Part shown: piece after piece, positions 33,983 through 42,717 of the stretch
Numbering within the stretch: position 1 is the stretch's first letter
Layout: each line of letters begins with the position of its first letter
Assembly: GCF_001545035.1 (NCBI RefSeq)
Contig: NZ_FCOJ02000036.1
Span: forward strand, 1-64,000
Length of the DNA stretch: 64,000 bases
Source of the DNA: Caballeronia glebae
GTDB lineage: Bacteria; Pseudomonadota; Gammaproteobacteria; Burkholderiales; Burkholderiaceae
Reading direction: 5' to 3'
Notes under the pieces: model-generated
The model's database searches: none
What the model was told of the DNA's origin: nothing
What the model saw: only the letters and a program-made list of their open reading frames with translations
Made by a program: the position numbers and the translations under genes

Positions 33983-35476
33983 TCAGACCGGGCGGTTGCG
34001 ATCCGCGAGGAAGTAGTAGAACACCGCGCCCAGGCCCGCACCGATGAACCACGAGAAGTTCGCAGCGCCTTCGAGCGACGGCAGCATCACGCAGAGAATC
34101 GCGATCACGGCGGCCGGCAGGAGCGCCATCACCGCGCGGCGGTTCACGCCCTTCGTGTACCAGTATTTGCCTTCTTCGGACACCGTGTAGAGATCGTCGA
34201 CCACGAGCTTGCCGCGCTTCACGAGATAGAAGTCGAGGATCAGCACGCCATACAACGGTCCGATGAAGCTGCCGAGAATGTCCAGCGTGTAGTGAATCAC
34301 GCCCGGATTGTTGAACAGGTTCCACGGCGTGATGAAGATCGAAGCGACCGCGGCCATCATGCCGCCCATGCGCCAGCTGATGAGCTTCGGCGCGACGTTC
34401 GAGAAGTCGAAGGCCGGCGACACGAAGTTCGCCACGATGTTGATGCCGATGGTCGCGATCGTGAAGGTCAGCGCGCCGAGAATCACGGCCGACGGATGAT
34501 CGATGCGGCCGACCGTTTCGACGGGATCCGTAATCAGTTGGCCGAACACCGGCAAGGTCGCAGCAGTCGTGATGACCGTCACCAGCGAGAACGCCAGGAA
34601 GTTGACCGGCAGACCCCAGAAGTTGCCACGCTTCACGCTGCGAAAGCTCTTGCCGTAGCGCGAGAAGTCGCCAAAGTTGAGCATCGGGCCGGAGAAGTAG
34701 GACACGACGAGCGAAGTCGCGGTGATCATCACGGGAATCACTTCCATGCCGTGATACTTCACGCCGCCGAGATTCAGGCCGATGTTCTTGATGCCCGCGC
34801 GCCACACCATGTAGCCGGCGAGAATGAACATCACGACGTAGACGGCGGGACCGGCGAAGTCGATGAACTTCTTGATCATCTCCATGCCGCGCCAGAACAC
34901 GACGGCCTGCAGCACCCAGAGCAGCATGAAGCCCGCCCAGCCGATCGCCGAAAGTCCGACGAAGCCGTACTTGTGGACATCGGCATAAGGCATCAGCGAA
35001 GGCACGAACTTCAGCACGACGATGACGAGCGCGCTCGACGCCAGATACGTCTGGATGCCGTACCACGCCACCGCGATGAGCCCGCGGATCACGGCGGGAA
35101 TGTTCGCGCCGAGTACACCGAACGTAGCGCGGCACGCGACCGGGTACGGCACGCCGGCCACCTGGCTCGGCTTGGCGATCATGTTGCACAGCGCGTTCAC
35201 GAGCCCGATGCCGATCAGGAGCGACACCAGCACCTGCCAGCTCGTCAGGCCAAGCGCGAAAAGACTTCCCGCGAACACATAACCGCCGACGCTATGCACG
35301 TCCGACATCCAGAACGCGAAGATGTTGTACGCGCCCCAGGTCTGATTCTTGAGTGGGGCGAGATCCTCGTTGTAAAGGCGGTCGCTGTAACCGGCGGGCA
35401 GATCGGGATCGTGTCCCGCTGTCTGCTCTTCATATTGCGGCAGAGATGAGCTGCCGGATGCACTGAACTGGGCCAT
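33983..35476 (-). CDS. NCS1-family permease, probable allantoin/purine transporter
   Basis: A 497-residue inner-membrane symporter with about 12 hydrophobic helices. The start at 35476 follows GAAGGAGACGTC; a longer frame is rejected. The first helix region, LYNEDLAPLKNQTWGAYNIF, is the NCS1 signature, followed by FAFWMSDVHSVGGYVF. GVLGANIPAVIRGLIAVAWYGIQTY and FGDFSRYG are further family marks. NCS1 proteins import nucleobases, hydantoins or allantoin with sodium or protons. It is the first gene of the allantoin operon, so allantoin or hydantoin is the likely cargo. Confidence 0.88.
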   Translation of the reverse strand: MAQFSASGSSSLPQYEEQTAGHDPDLPAGYSDRLYNEDLAPLKNQTWGAYNIFAFWMSDVHSVGGYVFAGSLFALGLTSWQVLVSLLIGIGLVNALCNMIAKPSQVAGVPYPVACRATFGVLGANIPAVIRGLIAVAWYGIQTYLASSALVIVVLKFVPSLMPYADVHKYGFVGLSAIGWAGFMLLWVLQAVVFWRGMEMIKKFIDFAGPAVYVVMFILAGYMVWRAGIKNIGLNLGGVKYHGMEVIPVMITATSLVVSYFSGPMLNFGDFSRYGKSFRSVKRGNFWGLPVNFLAFSLVTVITTAATLPVFGQLITDPVETVGRIDHPSAVILGALTFTIATIGINIVANFVSPAFDFSNVAPKLISWRMGGMMAAVASIFITPWNLFNNPGVIHYTLDILGSFIGPLYGVLILDFYLVKRGKLVVDDLYTVSEEGKYWYTKGVNRRAVMALLPAAVIAILCVMLPSLEGAANFSWFIGAGLGAVFYYFLADRNRPV

Positions 35477-35836
35477 GACGTCTCCTTCATTGGCTGCTTG
35501 CGTAATGAAAAACTGCAAATGCTCGGGTTTCAAGCTTCGATCGGATGCCTTCGCTGAAGTCTCGAATGTTTCGAATCAGCGCGGCATTCTTCGGATTTGC
35601 GTCTTCGCCTTCAGGCGTGAGGCCAAGAGCGCGAGGCATGCGCTCGACACGCCCGCCCTGCGGCGGCTTTCATTTCACGCTCACATGAGCGTCCTGTTCA
35701 GTGCGACGCACGCTGCGGATTTTTTGCGCGTGCGACTCTCCATGCGCCCGGCGCATTGCGCGGGGCACGGTCTCCAATTAGTTAGTGCTGCTTGATTCAG
35801 CCGATGGCAGATGCTTCGATCTGCCGTCTTCCTGCT
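35477..35836. promoter_or_regulatory. Upstream region of the allantoin operon
   Basis: 360 bp between the GntR gene end and the NCS1 start, both on the minus strand. No gene is supported. It should contain the main operon promoter. A short inverted repeat TCGAA-TGT-TTCGA lies at 35562-35574. The TTGTCAACAA element found upstream of the GntR gene does not occur here. Confidence 0.45.
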
Positions 35837-36583
35837 TTAACTATCGAGCGCTCTTTCGCGCTCGGCGGGCTTCGTGAACACTTCTTTCAGATCCACCGCG
35901 CCGCGCGCCGGCCGCTCCAGCATCTTCAATTCGACGTCACGCAGATGTTGCGCCATCAGTACCGCGGCTTTCGCTGCGTCGCCGGTATCGAGCGCGGCGA
36001 GAATTTCTTCGTGATCTTCGAACGAGCACGAACTCTTGCCGAGCGATTCGTACAGCGCCGAGATGAGCGTCGAACGCGCGACGAGTCCCGACAGGCATTC
36101 GCACAACACCGTGTTGCCGGTGAGCGCCGCGAGTTCGGTGTGAAACTCACCGGAGAGCCGGATCCACGACGAGAAATCGTGGCTTTCGAAGGCGCGGCGC
36201 TCTTTTCCGATGGTCGCGCTGATCGACTTCAGCCGACGCACGCCGTGCCCTTGCGCAATCCGCTCGACCACCGCCAATTCGATGATCCGGCGCATCTCGA
36301 ACACTTCATGCACTTCCTGCAACGACGGACTCGCGACGAATGCCCCGCGATTCGGTTCCAGATCGACGAGCCTTTCGTTCGACAACTGCGCGAGCGCCTG
36401 GCGGACCGTGCCGCGCTTCACCGCGAAAACCTCGCACAACTGCGCTTCGGTCAGCTTCGCGCCCGGCGCCAGCCGATGCTCAAGGATCGCGGCGCGGATG
36501 TTCTCGGCGATCGACTCGGCATTCGCCCCGTTCGGAGCGGACTCTGAAGCATTCGATGCAGCACTACGCTTGGTGTCGGACAT
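35837..36583 (-). CDS. GntR-family regulator, FCD (FadR) subfamily
   Basis: A 248-residue regulator. Residues 20-85 form the GntR winged helix (IAENIRAAILEHRLAPGAKLTEAQLCEVFAVKRGTVRQALAQLSNERLVDLEPNRGAFV). Residues 95-230 are the all-helical FCD effector domain (FEMRRIIELAVVERIA at its start, FHTELAALTGN in the middle), which often binds a metal and an organic acid. It lies just upstream of, and points the same way as, the allantoin operon, which it most likely represses until a purine or allantoin intermediate binds. Two copies of a TTGTNNACAA-type element precede it. Confidence 0.9.
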   Translation of the reverse strand: MSDTKRSAASNASESAPNGANAESIAENIRAAILEHRLAPGAKLTEAQLCEVFAVKRGTVRQALAQLSNERLVDLEPNRGAFVASPSLQEVHEVFEMRRIIELAVVERIAQGHGVRRLKSISATIGKERRAFESHDFSSWIRLSGEFHTELAALTGNTVLCECLSGLVARSTLISALYESLGKSSCSFEDHEEILAALDTGDAAKAAVLMAQHLRDVELKMLERPARGAVDLKEVFTKPAERERALDS

Positions 36584-36628
36584 GATGTGCTCGCTTGCAT
36601 GTTAAGCATCTTAGAATCGACATAAAGA

Positions 36629-36638
36629 TTGTCAACAA
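36629..36638. promoter_or_regulatory. Candidate GntR operator, copy 1
   Basis: TTGTCAACAA has TTGT/ACAA arms around two bases, the geometry of FadR-subfamily operators. The same 15 bases (with TTCAT after it) recur at 36758. It lies 46 bases before the GntR start codon. Confidence 0.55.
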
Positions 36639-36757
36639 TTCATTTTAAAAATCGGCGTTCGCCGGATGGTTTGCGCGTGTCGCGACTTCGTTAATCCCAA
36701 TAACGATAAGGCTCAGGACGGATTTAGCAAGTTTTTGTCAGCATTGCCGCCACTTTT

Positions 36758-36767
36758 TTGTCAACAA
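36758..36767. promoter_or_regulatory. Candidate GntR operator, copy 2
   Basis: A second TTGTCAACAA followed by TTCAT, identical over 15 bases to the copy at 36629 and in the same orientation, 129 bp further upstream of the GntR gene. Confidence 0.5.
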
Positions 36768-36841
36768 TTCATAAGCCGATGTGGGTGCAGAACAGACTCA
36801 CTGATGGTGCATAAAAAGACCGTTAGTTGCGAAATAAAGAT

Positions 36842-36866
36842 CAAAATAAGGCGCTCGTGGAGCGCC
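36842..36866 (-). terminator. Terminator of the ldcA operon
   Basis: On the minus strand GGCGCTC-CAC-GAGCGCC is followed by TTATTTTG, 14 bases past the ldcA stop. Confidence 0.75.
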
Positions 36867-36880
36867 TCTCAATGCCCGAA

Positions 36881-37801
36881 TCAAGCCAGATGCGGGTAGT
36901 CGGACAGTTTCAGCGTGAAGCCTCGCTCGGACGCGACGAGGTGAGCCGTCGCACCGAAAGGCAGCGTCAGCAGATTTTCGACGTGCCCGAACTGCAATCC
37001 CGTCACCACAGGAATTCCTGTCACCGACCTGACCTGCTCGATCATCGCGTCGAGCGAATAGCCGTTGTCGTAGTCCGAGAGCCGGCCGCCGGAGAATTCG
37101 CCCATCACGATCGCCTGCTGACGCCCGAGCACGCCGGCCTGATACAACTGATAGATCATCCGCTCGATTCGAAACGGATGCTCGTTCACATCCTCGATGT
37201 ACAGAATCCCGCCATCCACGGGCGGCAGATAAGGCGTCCCGACAAGCGACGCCAGAATCGCGAGATTGCCGCCCCACAGCATGCCGGTCGCGTCGACGGT
37301 CTGGCGCTGCGGCGTGTTGCTCGTGACCGTGAAGCTCGAACGCGAGATCGCGTTCCAGAAGTGCTGCATTGTGAACGGACTGAGCTCTTCGGCGCCGAAA
37401 TCGCCCGCGAACATCGGTCCGCCGAAGCTTTTCACGCCGGCGTGCGCGAAGAGCGCGCACTGGATCGCCGTGAAATCGCTGTGACCGACGATCGCGACCG
37501 GCTGATCGGCGAGTCTGCGCAAGCCGATGTAGTCGAGTCCATGCAGGATGCGCGACGCGCCATACCCGCCGCGCACCGCAAGTACGATGTCAGGCAACGG
37601 ACGCGACGCATCGGCGAGACGATTGAGGTCCGCTGCCCGCTCCGCGTCGGTGCCCCCGAAGCGCTGGAAGCGCCGCCGCGTCGCGTCGACGTTTTCGAGG
37701 CGATGCCCTTCCCTGTGCAACCGCCCGATGCCGCGCTCGACGGCCGCCGGATCGTGCGGATAGCCAGAGGGCGCGACGAGGTCGATGGTGCGTGATTTCA
37801 C
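36881..37801 (-). CDS. ldcA: L,D-carboxypeptidase (muramoyl-tetrapeptide carboxypeptidase)
   Basis: A 306-residue cytoplasmic serine peptidase of family S66. It removes the terminal D-Ala from the recycled peptidoglycan tetrapeptide. Motifs: VAPSGYPHD near the start, AVRGGYGASRIL, nucleophile Ser in VGHSDFTAI (about 105), WGGNLAILASLVGTPYL, and the Glu/His pair in LYIEDVNEHPFRIERM and GLQFGHVENLLTLPFG. Family length is normal. It overlaps tadA by four bases. The D-Ala-D-Ala uptake cluster two genes upstream suggests a local set for cell-wall peptide salvage. Confidence 0.93.
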   Translation of the reverse strand: MKSRTIDLVAPSGYPHDPAAVERGIGRLHREGHRLENVDATRRRFQRFGGTDAERAADLNRLADASRPLPDIVLAVRGGYGASRILHGLDYIGLRRLADQPVAIVGHSDFTAIQCALFAHAGVKSFGGPMFAGDFGAEELSPFTMQHFWNAISRSSFTVTSNTPQRQTVDATGMLWGGNLAILASLVGTPYLPPVDGGILYIEDVNEHPFRIERMIYQLYQAGVLGRQQAIVMGEFSGGRLSDYDNGYSLDAMIEQVRSVTGIPVVTGLQFGHVENLLTLPFGATAHLVASERGFTLKLSDYPHLA

Positions 37802-38427
37802 GATGTTGTCGTTGAATTCGTTATTGGAGCGGAGAAATCGGACGAATCGGACGAATCGGCGGCAGCGAGTTGCCCGGCTTCGCGCGCGCGGCGCGCGTCG
37901 CGTTCTTCACGCGCCAGGCGGCGGCGCTCGCCGAAAAAATTCTTGAGCGCGTGCGCGCATTCCTCGGCGAGCACGCCGCCCGTCACGGCCGTGTGATGAT
38001 TGAGCTGCGCATTCGCGAACATGTCGACGACACTGCCGCACGCGCCCGTCTTCGGGTCCGTGGCGCCGTAGACGACGCGTGAGATTCGCGCGTGCATGAT
38101 CGCGCCGGCGCACATCAGACAAGGTTCGAGCGTCACGAAAAGCTCGCAGCCCGGCAGACGGTAGTTCTGAAGTGACTGGGCGGCGGCGCGCAGCGCGGCC
38201 ATTTCGGCGTGCGCGGACGGGTCATGTCCGCGAATCGGATGATTGAAGCCGGTGGCGATGACTTCGTCGCCGCGCACGATCACCGCGCCCACCGGCACTT
38301 CGCCCGCGCGACGGGCTTCGTCGGCGGCGCGTTGAGCGAGCGCCATGAAGCGGCGATCGCGTTCGGCGGATGAATCGGCGATGTCAGCGCGGGGCGCGGG
38401 ATCGGCCGCGTCCGACATGCCGGTCAC
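37798..38427 (-). CDS. tadA: tRNA-specific adenosine deaminase TadA
   Basis: A 209-residue zinc enzyme that converts A34 to inosine in tRNA-Arg(ACG). The deaminase core has HAEMAAL (zinc His and catalytic Glu) and PCLMCAGAI (zinc Cys pair), preceded by GEVPVGAVIV. The C-terminal 40 residues are an arginine- and serine-rich tail beyond the usual core. The start is a GTG at 38427 overlapping the upstream stop (GTGA); an ATG three codons later is possible. It is essential in most bacteria and sits between the DUF1992 gene and ldcA. Confidence 0.93.
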   Translation of the reverse strand: MTGMSDAADPAPRADIADSSAERDRRFMALAQRAADEARRAGEVPVGAVIVRGDEVIATGFNHPIRGHDPSAHAEMAALRAAAQSLQNYRLPGCELFVTLEPCLMCAGAIMHARISRVVYGATDPKTGACGSVVDMFANAQLNHHTAVTGGVLAEECAHALKNFFGERRRLAREERDARRAREAGQLAAADSSDSSDFSAPITNSTTTS

Positions 38428-38816
38428 TTGAGTTCCACCGCCACGCGCGACTGCGCGCGCTCGGACAGACGCTCTGCAATGCGCCGGCGGTACTCGTGCG
38501 GCACGCAGCCGCCGCCGCGCAGCGATTCGAGCGCCATGTCGAGCGCGAGCATTTTAGCTTGCAACTGGCAGCGGGCCGCGGGGTCCGTCACCTTGTCGAA
38601 CTCTTCCTGAAGCCCGCGCAGCGCGCGAAGCTGTTCGACAGCAGGCGGGACGAAGCCCGCATTCTTGAGGATTCGATTGGCGACGCGCACTTCCTCGGGT
38701 ACGAGGACGTCGTCGTCGAAGTTGAGCGGTGCGCCCGCGCCCGGCAAGTTGTGGAACTCGCCACGCGCAGCGGCTTCGTTGATCCGCTGTTCGACCAAAG
38801 CATCTAGCAATTTCAT
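38424..38816 (-). CDS. DUF1992 (DnaJ homologue subfamily C member 28-like) protein
   Basis: A 130-residue protein. The start at 38816 gives MKLLDALVEQRINEAAARGEFHNLPGAGAPLNFDDD, the characteristic DUF1992 opening; longer frames upstream lack protein character. The rest is helical with FVPPAVEQLRALRGLQEEFDKV and a C-terminal HEYRRRIAERLSERAQ. The domain also occurs in eukaryotic DNAJC28, but there is no J domain here. Its function is unknown. It heads a transcript with tadA and ldcA, overlapping tadA by four bases. Confidence 0.88.
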   Translation of the reverse strand: MKLLDALVEQRINEAAARGEFHNLPGAGAPLNFDDDVLVPEEVRVANRILKNAGFVPPAVEQLRALRGLQEEFDKVTDPAARCQLQAKMLALDMALESLRGGGCVPHEYRRRIAERLSERAQSRVAVELK

Positions 38817-39093
38817 CGGGGGATTACGACCGGTTAAACCCGCGAACGGGCGCGGTCTGTCACGATTTCCGTTGGTTAGCTCGAAGTCGGAAGGCAGCCG
38901 GAAGACCACGCTCTCGCGTTGTTCGGCACGTCTCGACAATCCAGTGGCTATTCTATCAGCGGCCGCCGAGCCGTTTTCGCCCGAGGCGCGGGTGTTCGCC
39001 GTGCATCGCCGTATACCGGGCCTATCGCCGTGCTTATGCGTCGTTTGCGCAACAATCGTTGACTGCCGCGCGACGAATGTGCTTGTACGACGA

Positions 39094-39852
39094 CTACGCG
39101 CCCTGCGCCGGCTCGACACGCGTCGCGCTCGTGCGTGTGTAGCCTTCCGTCGCGCGCAGAAGCCGGCGCGTGTACTCGTGCGCGACGTCGTGCGAACGCA
39201 CCGCATCGACGCCCAGTTGCTCGACGATCTCGCCATTGCGCATCACCGCGACGCGCTGGCACAAAAAGCCGATCACGGCGAGATTGTGGCTCACGAGGAT
39301 CATCGTCAGCTTGCGTTCGCGATGCAGCCGGCGCAGCAGGTTCAGGATCTCGGCCTGCACGGAGACGTCGAGCGCGGACGTCGGCTCGTCGAGCAGCAGC
39401 ACGCGCGGCCCGACGATCAGCGCCCGCGCAATCGACACGCGCTGACGCTGCCCGCCCGACAACTGATGCGGATAGCGAAACCGGAACGCCGGTCCGAGCC
39501 CGACTTCGGCGAGCGCGTCGAGAATGCGCGCGTCTTCGTCGCCGATGCCGTTGATCGCGAGCGGCTCGCGCAAGGTCTTGTCGACGGTGAAGCGCGGATG
39601 CAGCGCGCCGTAAGGGTCCTGAAACACCATCTGCACGTCGCGGCTCGCGGGCCGCGAACCGAGGCGTATGCTGCCGCCCGCGAGCGGCGTGAGCCCGGCG
39701 AGCGCGCGCAAAAGCGTGGACTTGCCGCTGCCCGACTCGCCGACGAGCCCGAACACCTCGCCCTCCTCCACGCGCAAGGAGACGTCGCGCACGGCGTCGA
39801 CGTGGCCGGTCTTCGTCTTGAATCGAATGAGCGCGCGTTCGATCTCGATCAT
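39094..39852 (-). CDS. Dipeptide ABC transporter ATPase, DdpF/DppF type
   Basis: A 252-residue ATPase. Walker A is GESGSGKST (about 37-45), the signature LSGGQRQRVSIARAL (about 137-151), and Walker B VLLLDEPTSALD, followed by the switch His in SHNLAVI. It lacks most of the C-terminal oligopeptide extension usual in DppF. It is the last gene of a six-gene cluster in the order of E. coli ddpXABCDF and overlaps the previous ATPase by four bases. It powers dipeptide import, most likely D-Ala-D-Ala. Confidence 0.88.
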   Translation of the reverse strand: MIEIERALIRFKTKTGHVDAVRDVSLRVEEGEVFGLVGESGSGKSTLLRALAGLTPLAGGSIRLGSRPASRDVQMVFQDPYGALHPRFTVDKTLREPLAINGIGDEDARILDALAEVGLGPAFRFRYPHQLSGGQRQRVSIARALIVGPRVLLLDEPTSALDVSVQAEILNLLRRLHRERKLTMILVSHNLAVIGFLCQRVAVMRNGEIVEQLGVDAVRSHDVAHEYTRRLLRATEGYTRTSATRVEPAQGA

Positions 39853-40709
39853 CGCGCGATCCTTTCATCGAGCCATGCGGGGTCGCGGCGCAGTGTCGGC
39901 AACTCGTCGGGCGGATTGTCGAGCGGCGGATTCGCTTCGAGCAGCCCGCGCGTGTACGGATGCGTCGCGTGAACGAGATCGCGCGCGGCGCACGTCTCGA
40001 CGACGCGCCCGCCGTACATCACCGCGACGCGATCGCAAAACGACATCACGAGCGGCAGATCGTGACTGATGAACACGAGGCCGGTGTCGTGGCGCTCGAT
40101 CATCTCGTCGAGCACGGCGAGCACCTGCATTGAGACGAGGACGTCGAGCGCGCTCGTGGGTTCGTCGGCGATCAGAAGGCGCGGACCGGCCGACACCATC
40201 ATCGCGATCATCACGCGCTGGCCCATGCCGCCGGACAGCTCGTGCGGGTAAGCATCCGCGACACGCTGCGGATCGCGGATATGCACGGCCGCCAGCGCCG
40301 CGACGATGCGCTCGCGCAGCGCCCGCCGGCTCTCTTTCACGCCTTGCCGCACGAAGGTTTCACGCATCTGCTGCGCGACGGTCATCACCGGATTGAGCGA
40401 GTATTTCGGGTCCTGCAAGATCATGCTCATGCGCGTGCCGCAGAGGCGCCGGCGCTCGCCTGGACGCATCGCGAGCAGGTCTTGTCCTTCGAAACGCAGC
40501 GCCTTCGCCGACCATTTCGCCTCGGGCGGCAGAAGTCCGAGCAGCGCGCGCCCCGTCAGCGATTTGCCCGATCCCGATTCGCCGACGATGCCGAGCCGCT
40601 CGCCGCGCCGCACCGTGAGCGATACGCCCCGCACGGCAGGCACGAGCGCGCCGTCGTGGCCGGCGAAGGCTACTTCCAGTCCGTCGATTTGAGCCAGCGC
40701 GTCGCACAT
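39849..40709 (-). CDS. Dipeptide ABC transporter ATPase, DdpD/DppD type
   Basis: A 286-residue ATPase. The ATG at 40709 is chosen because GGAGG stands five bases before it; an in-frame ATG lies 12 bases upstream. Walker A is GESGSGKSLTG, the signature LSGGMGQRVMIAMM, and Walker B LLIADEPTSALD. The C-terminal part has HPYTRGLLEANPP, the oligopeptide/dipeptide transporter extension (C-terminal motif TIGR01727-like). It pairs with the DdpF-type subunit to drive the transporter. It starts one base after the stop of the preceding permease gene. Confidence 0.88.
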   Translation of the reverse strand: MCDALAQIDGLEVAFAGHDGALVPAVRGVSLTVRRGERLGIVGESGSGKSLTGRALLGLLPPEAKWSAKALRFEGQDLLAMRPGERRRLCGTRMSMILQDPKYSLNPVMTVAQQMRETFVRQGVKESRRALRERIVAALAAVHIRDPQRVADAYPHELSGGMGQRVMIAMMVSAGPRLLIADEPTSALDVLVSMQVLAVLDEMIERHDTGLVFISHDLPLVMSFCDRVAVMYGGRVVETCAARDLVHATHPYTRGLLEANPPLDNPPDELPTLRRDPAWLDERIAR

Positions 40710-40710
40710 G

Positions 40711-41649
40711 TCAGCCTCCATGACGCGGATCGAAGACGTCGCGCAGACCGTCGCCGAGCAGGTTGAAGGCGAGGCTCACCGCGAGGATCGCGAGGCCGGG
40801 AACCGTCGCGACCCACCAGGCGTCGAGCAGCACGTTGCGGCCCGCCGCGACCATGTAGCCCCATTCCGGGCTCGGCGGCTGCGCGCCCAGTCCGAGAAAC
40901 CCGAGACCCGCGACGGCCAGAATGATGCCCGCCATGTCGAGCGTCGCGCGCACGATCACCGACGACGAGCACAGCGGCACGATATAACGCAGCAGAATGC
41001 GCGGATGCGACGCGCCTTGCAAACGCGCCGCGTGGATGTAGTCGGCCTGCGCGAGCCGCAGCGACTCCGCGCGCGCGAGACGCGCATACGGCGGCCACGC
41101 GGTGATCGACAGCGCGATCACCGCATTGAGCACGCCCGGCCCGAGCGCGGCGGCGAACGCGAGCGCGAGCACGATCTTCGGAAATGCGAGCGCGACATCG
41201 GTCACGCGCATCAGCACCGTATCGACGATGCCGCCGCAATAACCCGCCACCGTGCCCATCAGCAAGCCGACCGGCACGACCAGCACGACGACGAGCATCG
41301 CGATCGCCAGCGTGAGACGCGAGCCGTACACGAGCCGGGAGAGTATGTCGCGGCCGAGTTGATCGGTGCCGAACCAGTGCGCGGCGCCCGGCGGCGTGAG
41401 ACGTTCGGCGAGCACTTGCTGCAACGGGTCCTGCGTGACGAGCATCGGCCCCACTGCCGCGACCGCGATCAGCAGCAGCAAAATCGCGAGCCCGAGCATG
41501 CTCAACGGATTCGACGAGAACCGCCGCCAGCGCCGATACGCGCGTCCGAGCGCGGCCTGACGCGGCGACGCGGGCGTATCGGTCAGCAGCCACGCGCGCC
41601 ATGATCCTCGCTCGCGCTTCATCGGCGTGCGCTCCGCGGGCGATTGCAT
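40711..41649 (-). CDS. Dipeptide ABC transporter permease, DdpC/DppC type
   Basis: A 312-residue inner-membrane permease. A cytoplasmic N terminus with FSSNPLSMLGLAILLLLIAVAAVG begins the first helix (about 48-70), as in DppC/OppC. A periplasmic segment with HWFGTDQLGRDILSRLVYGSR precedes the core, and the EAA loop ARAESLRLAQADYIHAARLQGAS contacts the ATPases. It has six membrane helices. It lies 18 bp after the partner permease. Its specificity is inferred from the adjacent dipeptidase gene. Confidence 0.9.
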   Translation of the reverse strand: MQSPAERTPMKRERGSWRAWLLTDTPASPRQAALGRAYRRWRRFSSNPLSMLGLAILLLLIAVAAVGPMLVTQDPLQQVLAERLTPPGAAHWFGTDQLGRDILSRLVYGSRLTLAIAMLVVVLVVPVGLLMGTVAGYCGGIVDTVLMRVTDVALAFPKIVLALAFAAALGPGVLNAVIALSITAWPPYARLARAESLRLAQADYIHAARLQGASHPRILLRYIVPLCSSSVIVRATLDMAGIILAVAGLGFLGLGAQPPSPEWGYMVAAGRNVLLDAWWVATVPGLAILAVSLAFNLLGDGLRDVFDPRHGG

Positions 41650-41667
41650 CCGAGAGATTCCTCCATG

Positions 41668-42717
41668 TCAGCGCGCGCGTGGATCGAACACGCGATACAA
41701 CGCGTCGGTCAATAGATTGAGTGCGATGAATGTCGCGCCGATCACAAGCGTGCTGCCGAGCACGGCGTTCATGTCGGCGTTGAGCAGCGCGCCCGTCAGA
41801 TACGAGCCAATACCCGGCCACGCGAACACGATCTCCGTCAGCACCGAGCCTTCGAGCAAGTAGCTATATGCGAGCGCGATAACGGTCAGGAGCGGCACCG
41901 CGATATTGCCGAACGCATGCCGCCAGATCACGCGACGCTCCGGAAGACCTTTCGCGCGCGCGGTCGTCACGTATTCCTGGCTCAGTTGCTCCAGCATGAA
42001 CGAGCGCGTCATGCGCGAGAGATACGCGATCGAATAGAACGCGAGCACGCTCGCCGGCAGCGCGATATGCGAGAACGCGTTCTTGAAGACATCCCATTCG
42101 CCGGCGATAAGCGAATCGATCAGCAGGCTGCCCGTGCGCGTATCGACCATGCCGTCGTAGAGCGGATCGATGCGCCCCGGCCCCGACACCCAGTGCAGCC
42201 CCGCGTAGAAAAGCAGCAAGCCCATCAGCGCGAGCCAGAACACGGGCACCGAGCTTCCCGCGAGCCCGATCACGCGCGCGACGTGATCGACGATGCGATT
42301 GTGCTTCACCGCCGCCGCGACGCCGAGCGGCACGCCGATCGCGATGCCGATGAACGTCGAGAGCGTCGCGAGTTCGAGCGTCGCGGGAAAGACGCGCCTG
42401 ATGTCGTCGATAACCGGATTCGCGCTCAGGAGCGAGATGCCGAGGTTGCCGTGCAGCACGTCGCGCGCATAGATCAAAAATTGCTCGATGAGCGGCTTGT
42501 CGAGCCCGAGCCGCAGACGCGCGGCCGCATAGGCAGACGCGGACGCGCGATCGCCGAGAATCGCGAGCACCGGATCGATCGGAATCTTGCGGCCGATGAA
42601 AAACGTGATCGCGAGCAGACCCGTGAACGTGACGGCGAGCATCGCGATCCAGCGCGCGAGCGCTAGCGCGATGCGCACGCCGCCGCGATGCGAACCGACG
42701 AGCGTGACCGTGTTCAC
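41668..42717 (-). CDS. Dipeptide ABC transporter permease, DdpB/DppB type
   Basis: A 349-residue inner-membrane permease with six helices. It starts at a GTG that overlaps the stop of the binding-protein gene (GTGA), so its translation depends on it. The first helix is at about 25-45. LRLGLDKPLIEQFLIYARDVLHGNLGIS and ARAKGLPERRVIWRHAFGNIAVPLLTVIAL (EAA loop and following helix) are typical of DppB. The N-terminal region is longer than usual by about 15 residues. With the DdpC-type protein it forms the channel. Confidence 0.9.
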   Translation of the reverse strand: MNTVTLVGSHRGGVRIALALARWIAMLAVTFTGLLAITFFIGRKIPIDPVLAILGDRASASAYAAARLRLGLDKPLIEQFLIYARDVLHGNLGISLLSANPVIDDIRRVFPATLELATLSTFIGIAIGVPLGVAAAVKHNRIVDHVARVIGLAGSSVPVFWLALMGLLLFYAGLHWVSGPGRIDPLYDGMVDTRTGSLLIDSLIAGEWDVFKNAFSHIALPASVLAFYSIAYLSRMTRSFMLEQLSQEYVTTARAKGLPERRVIWRHAFGNIAVPLLTVIALAYSYLLEGSVLTEIVFAWPGIGSYLTGALLNADMNAVLGSTLVIGATFIALNLLTDALYRVFDPRAR

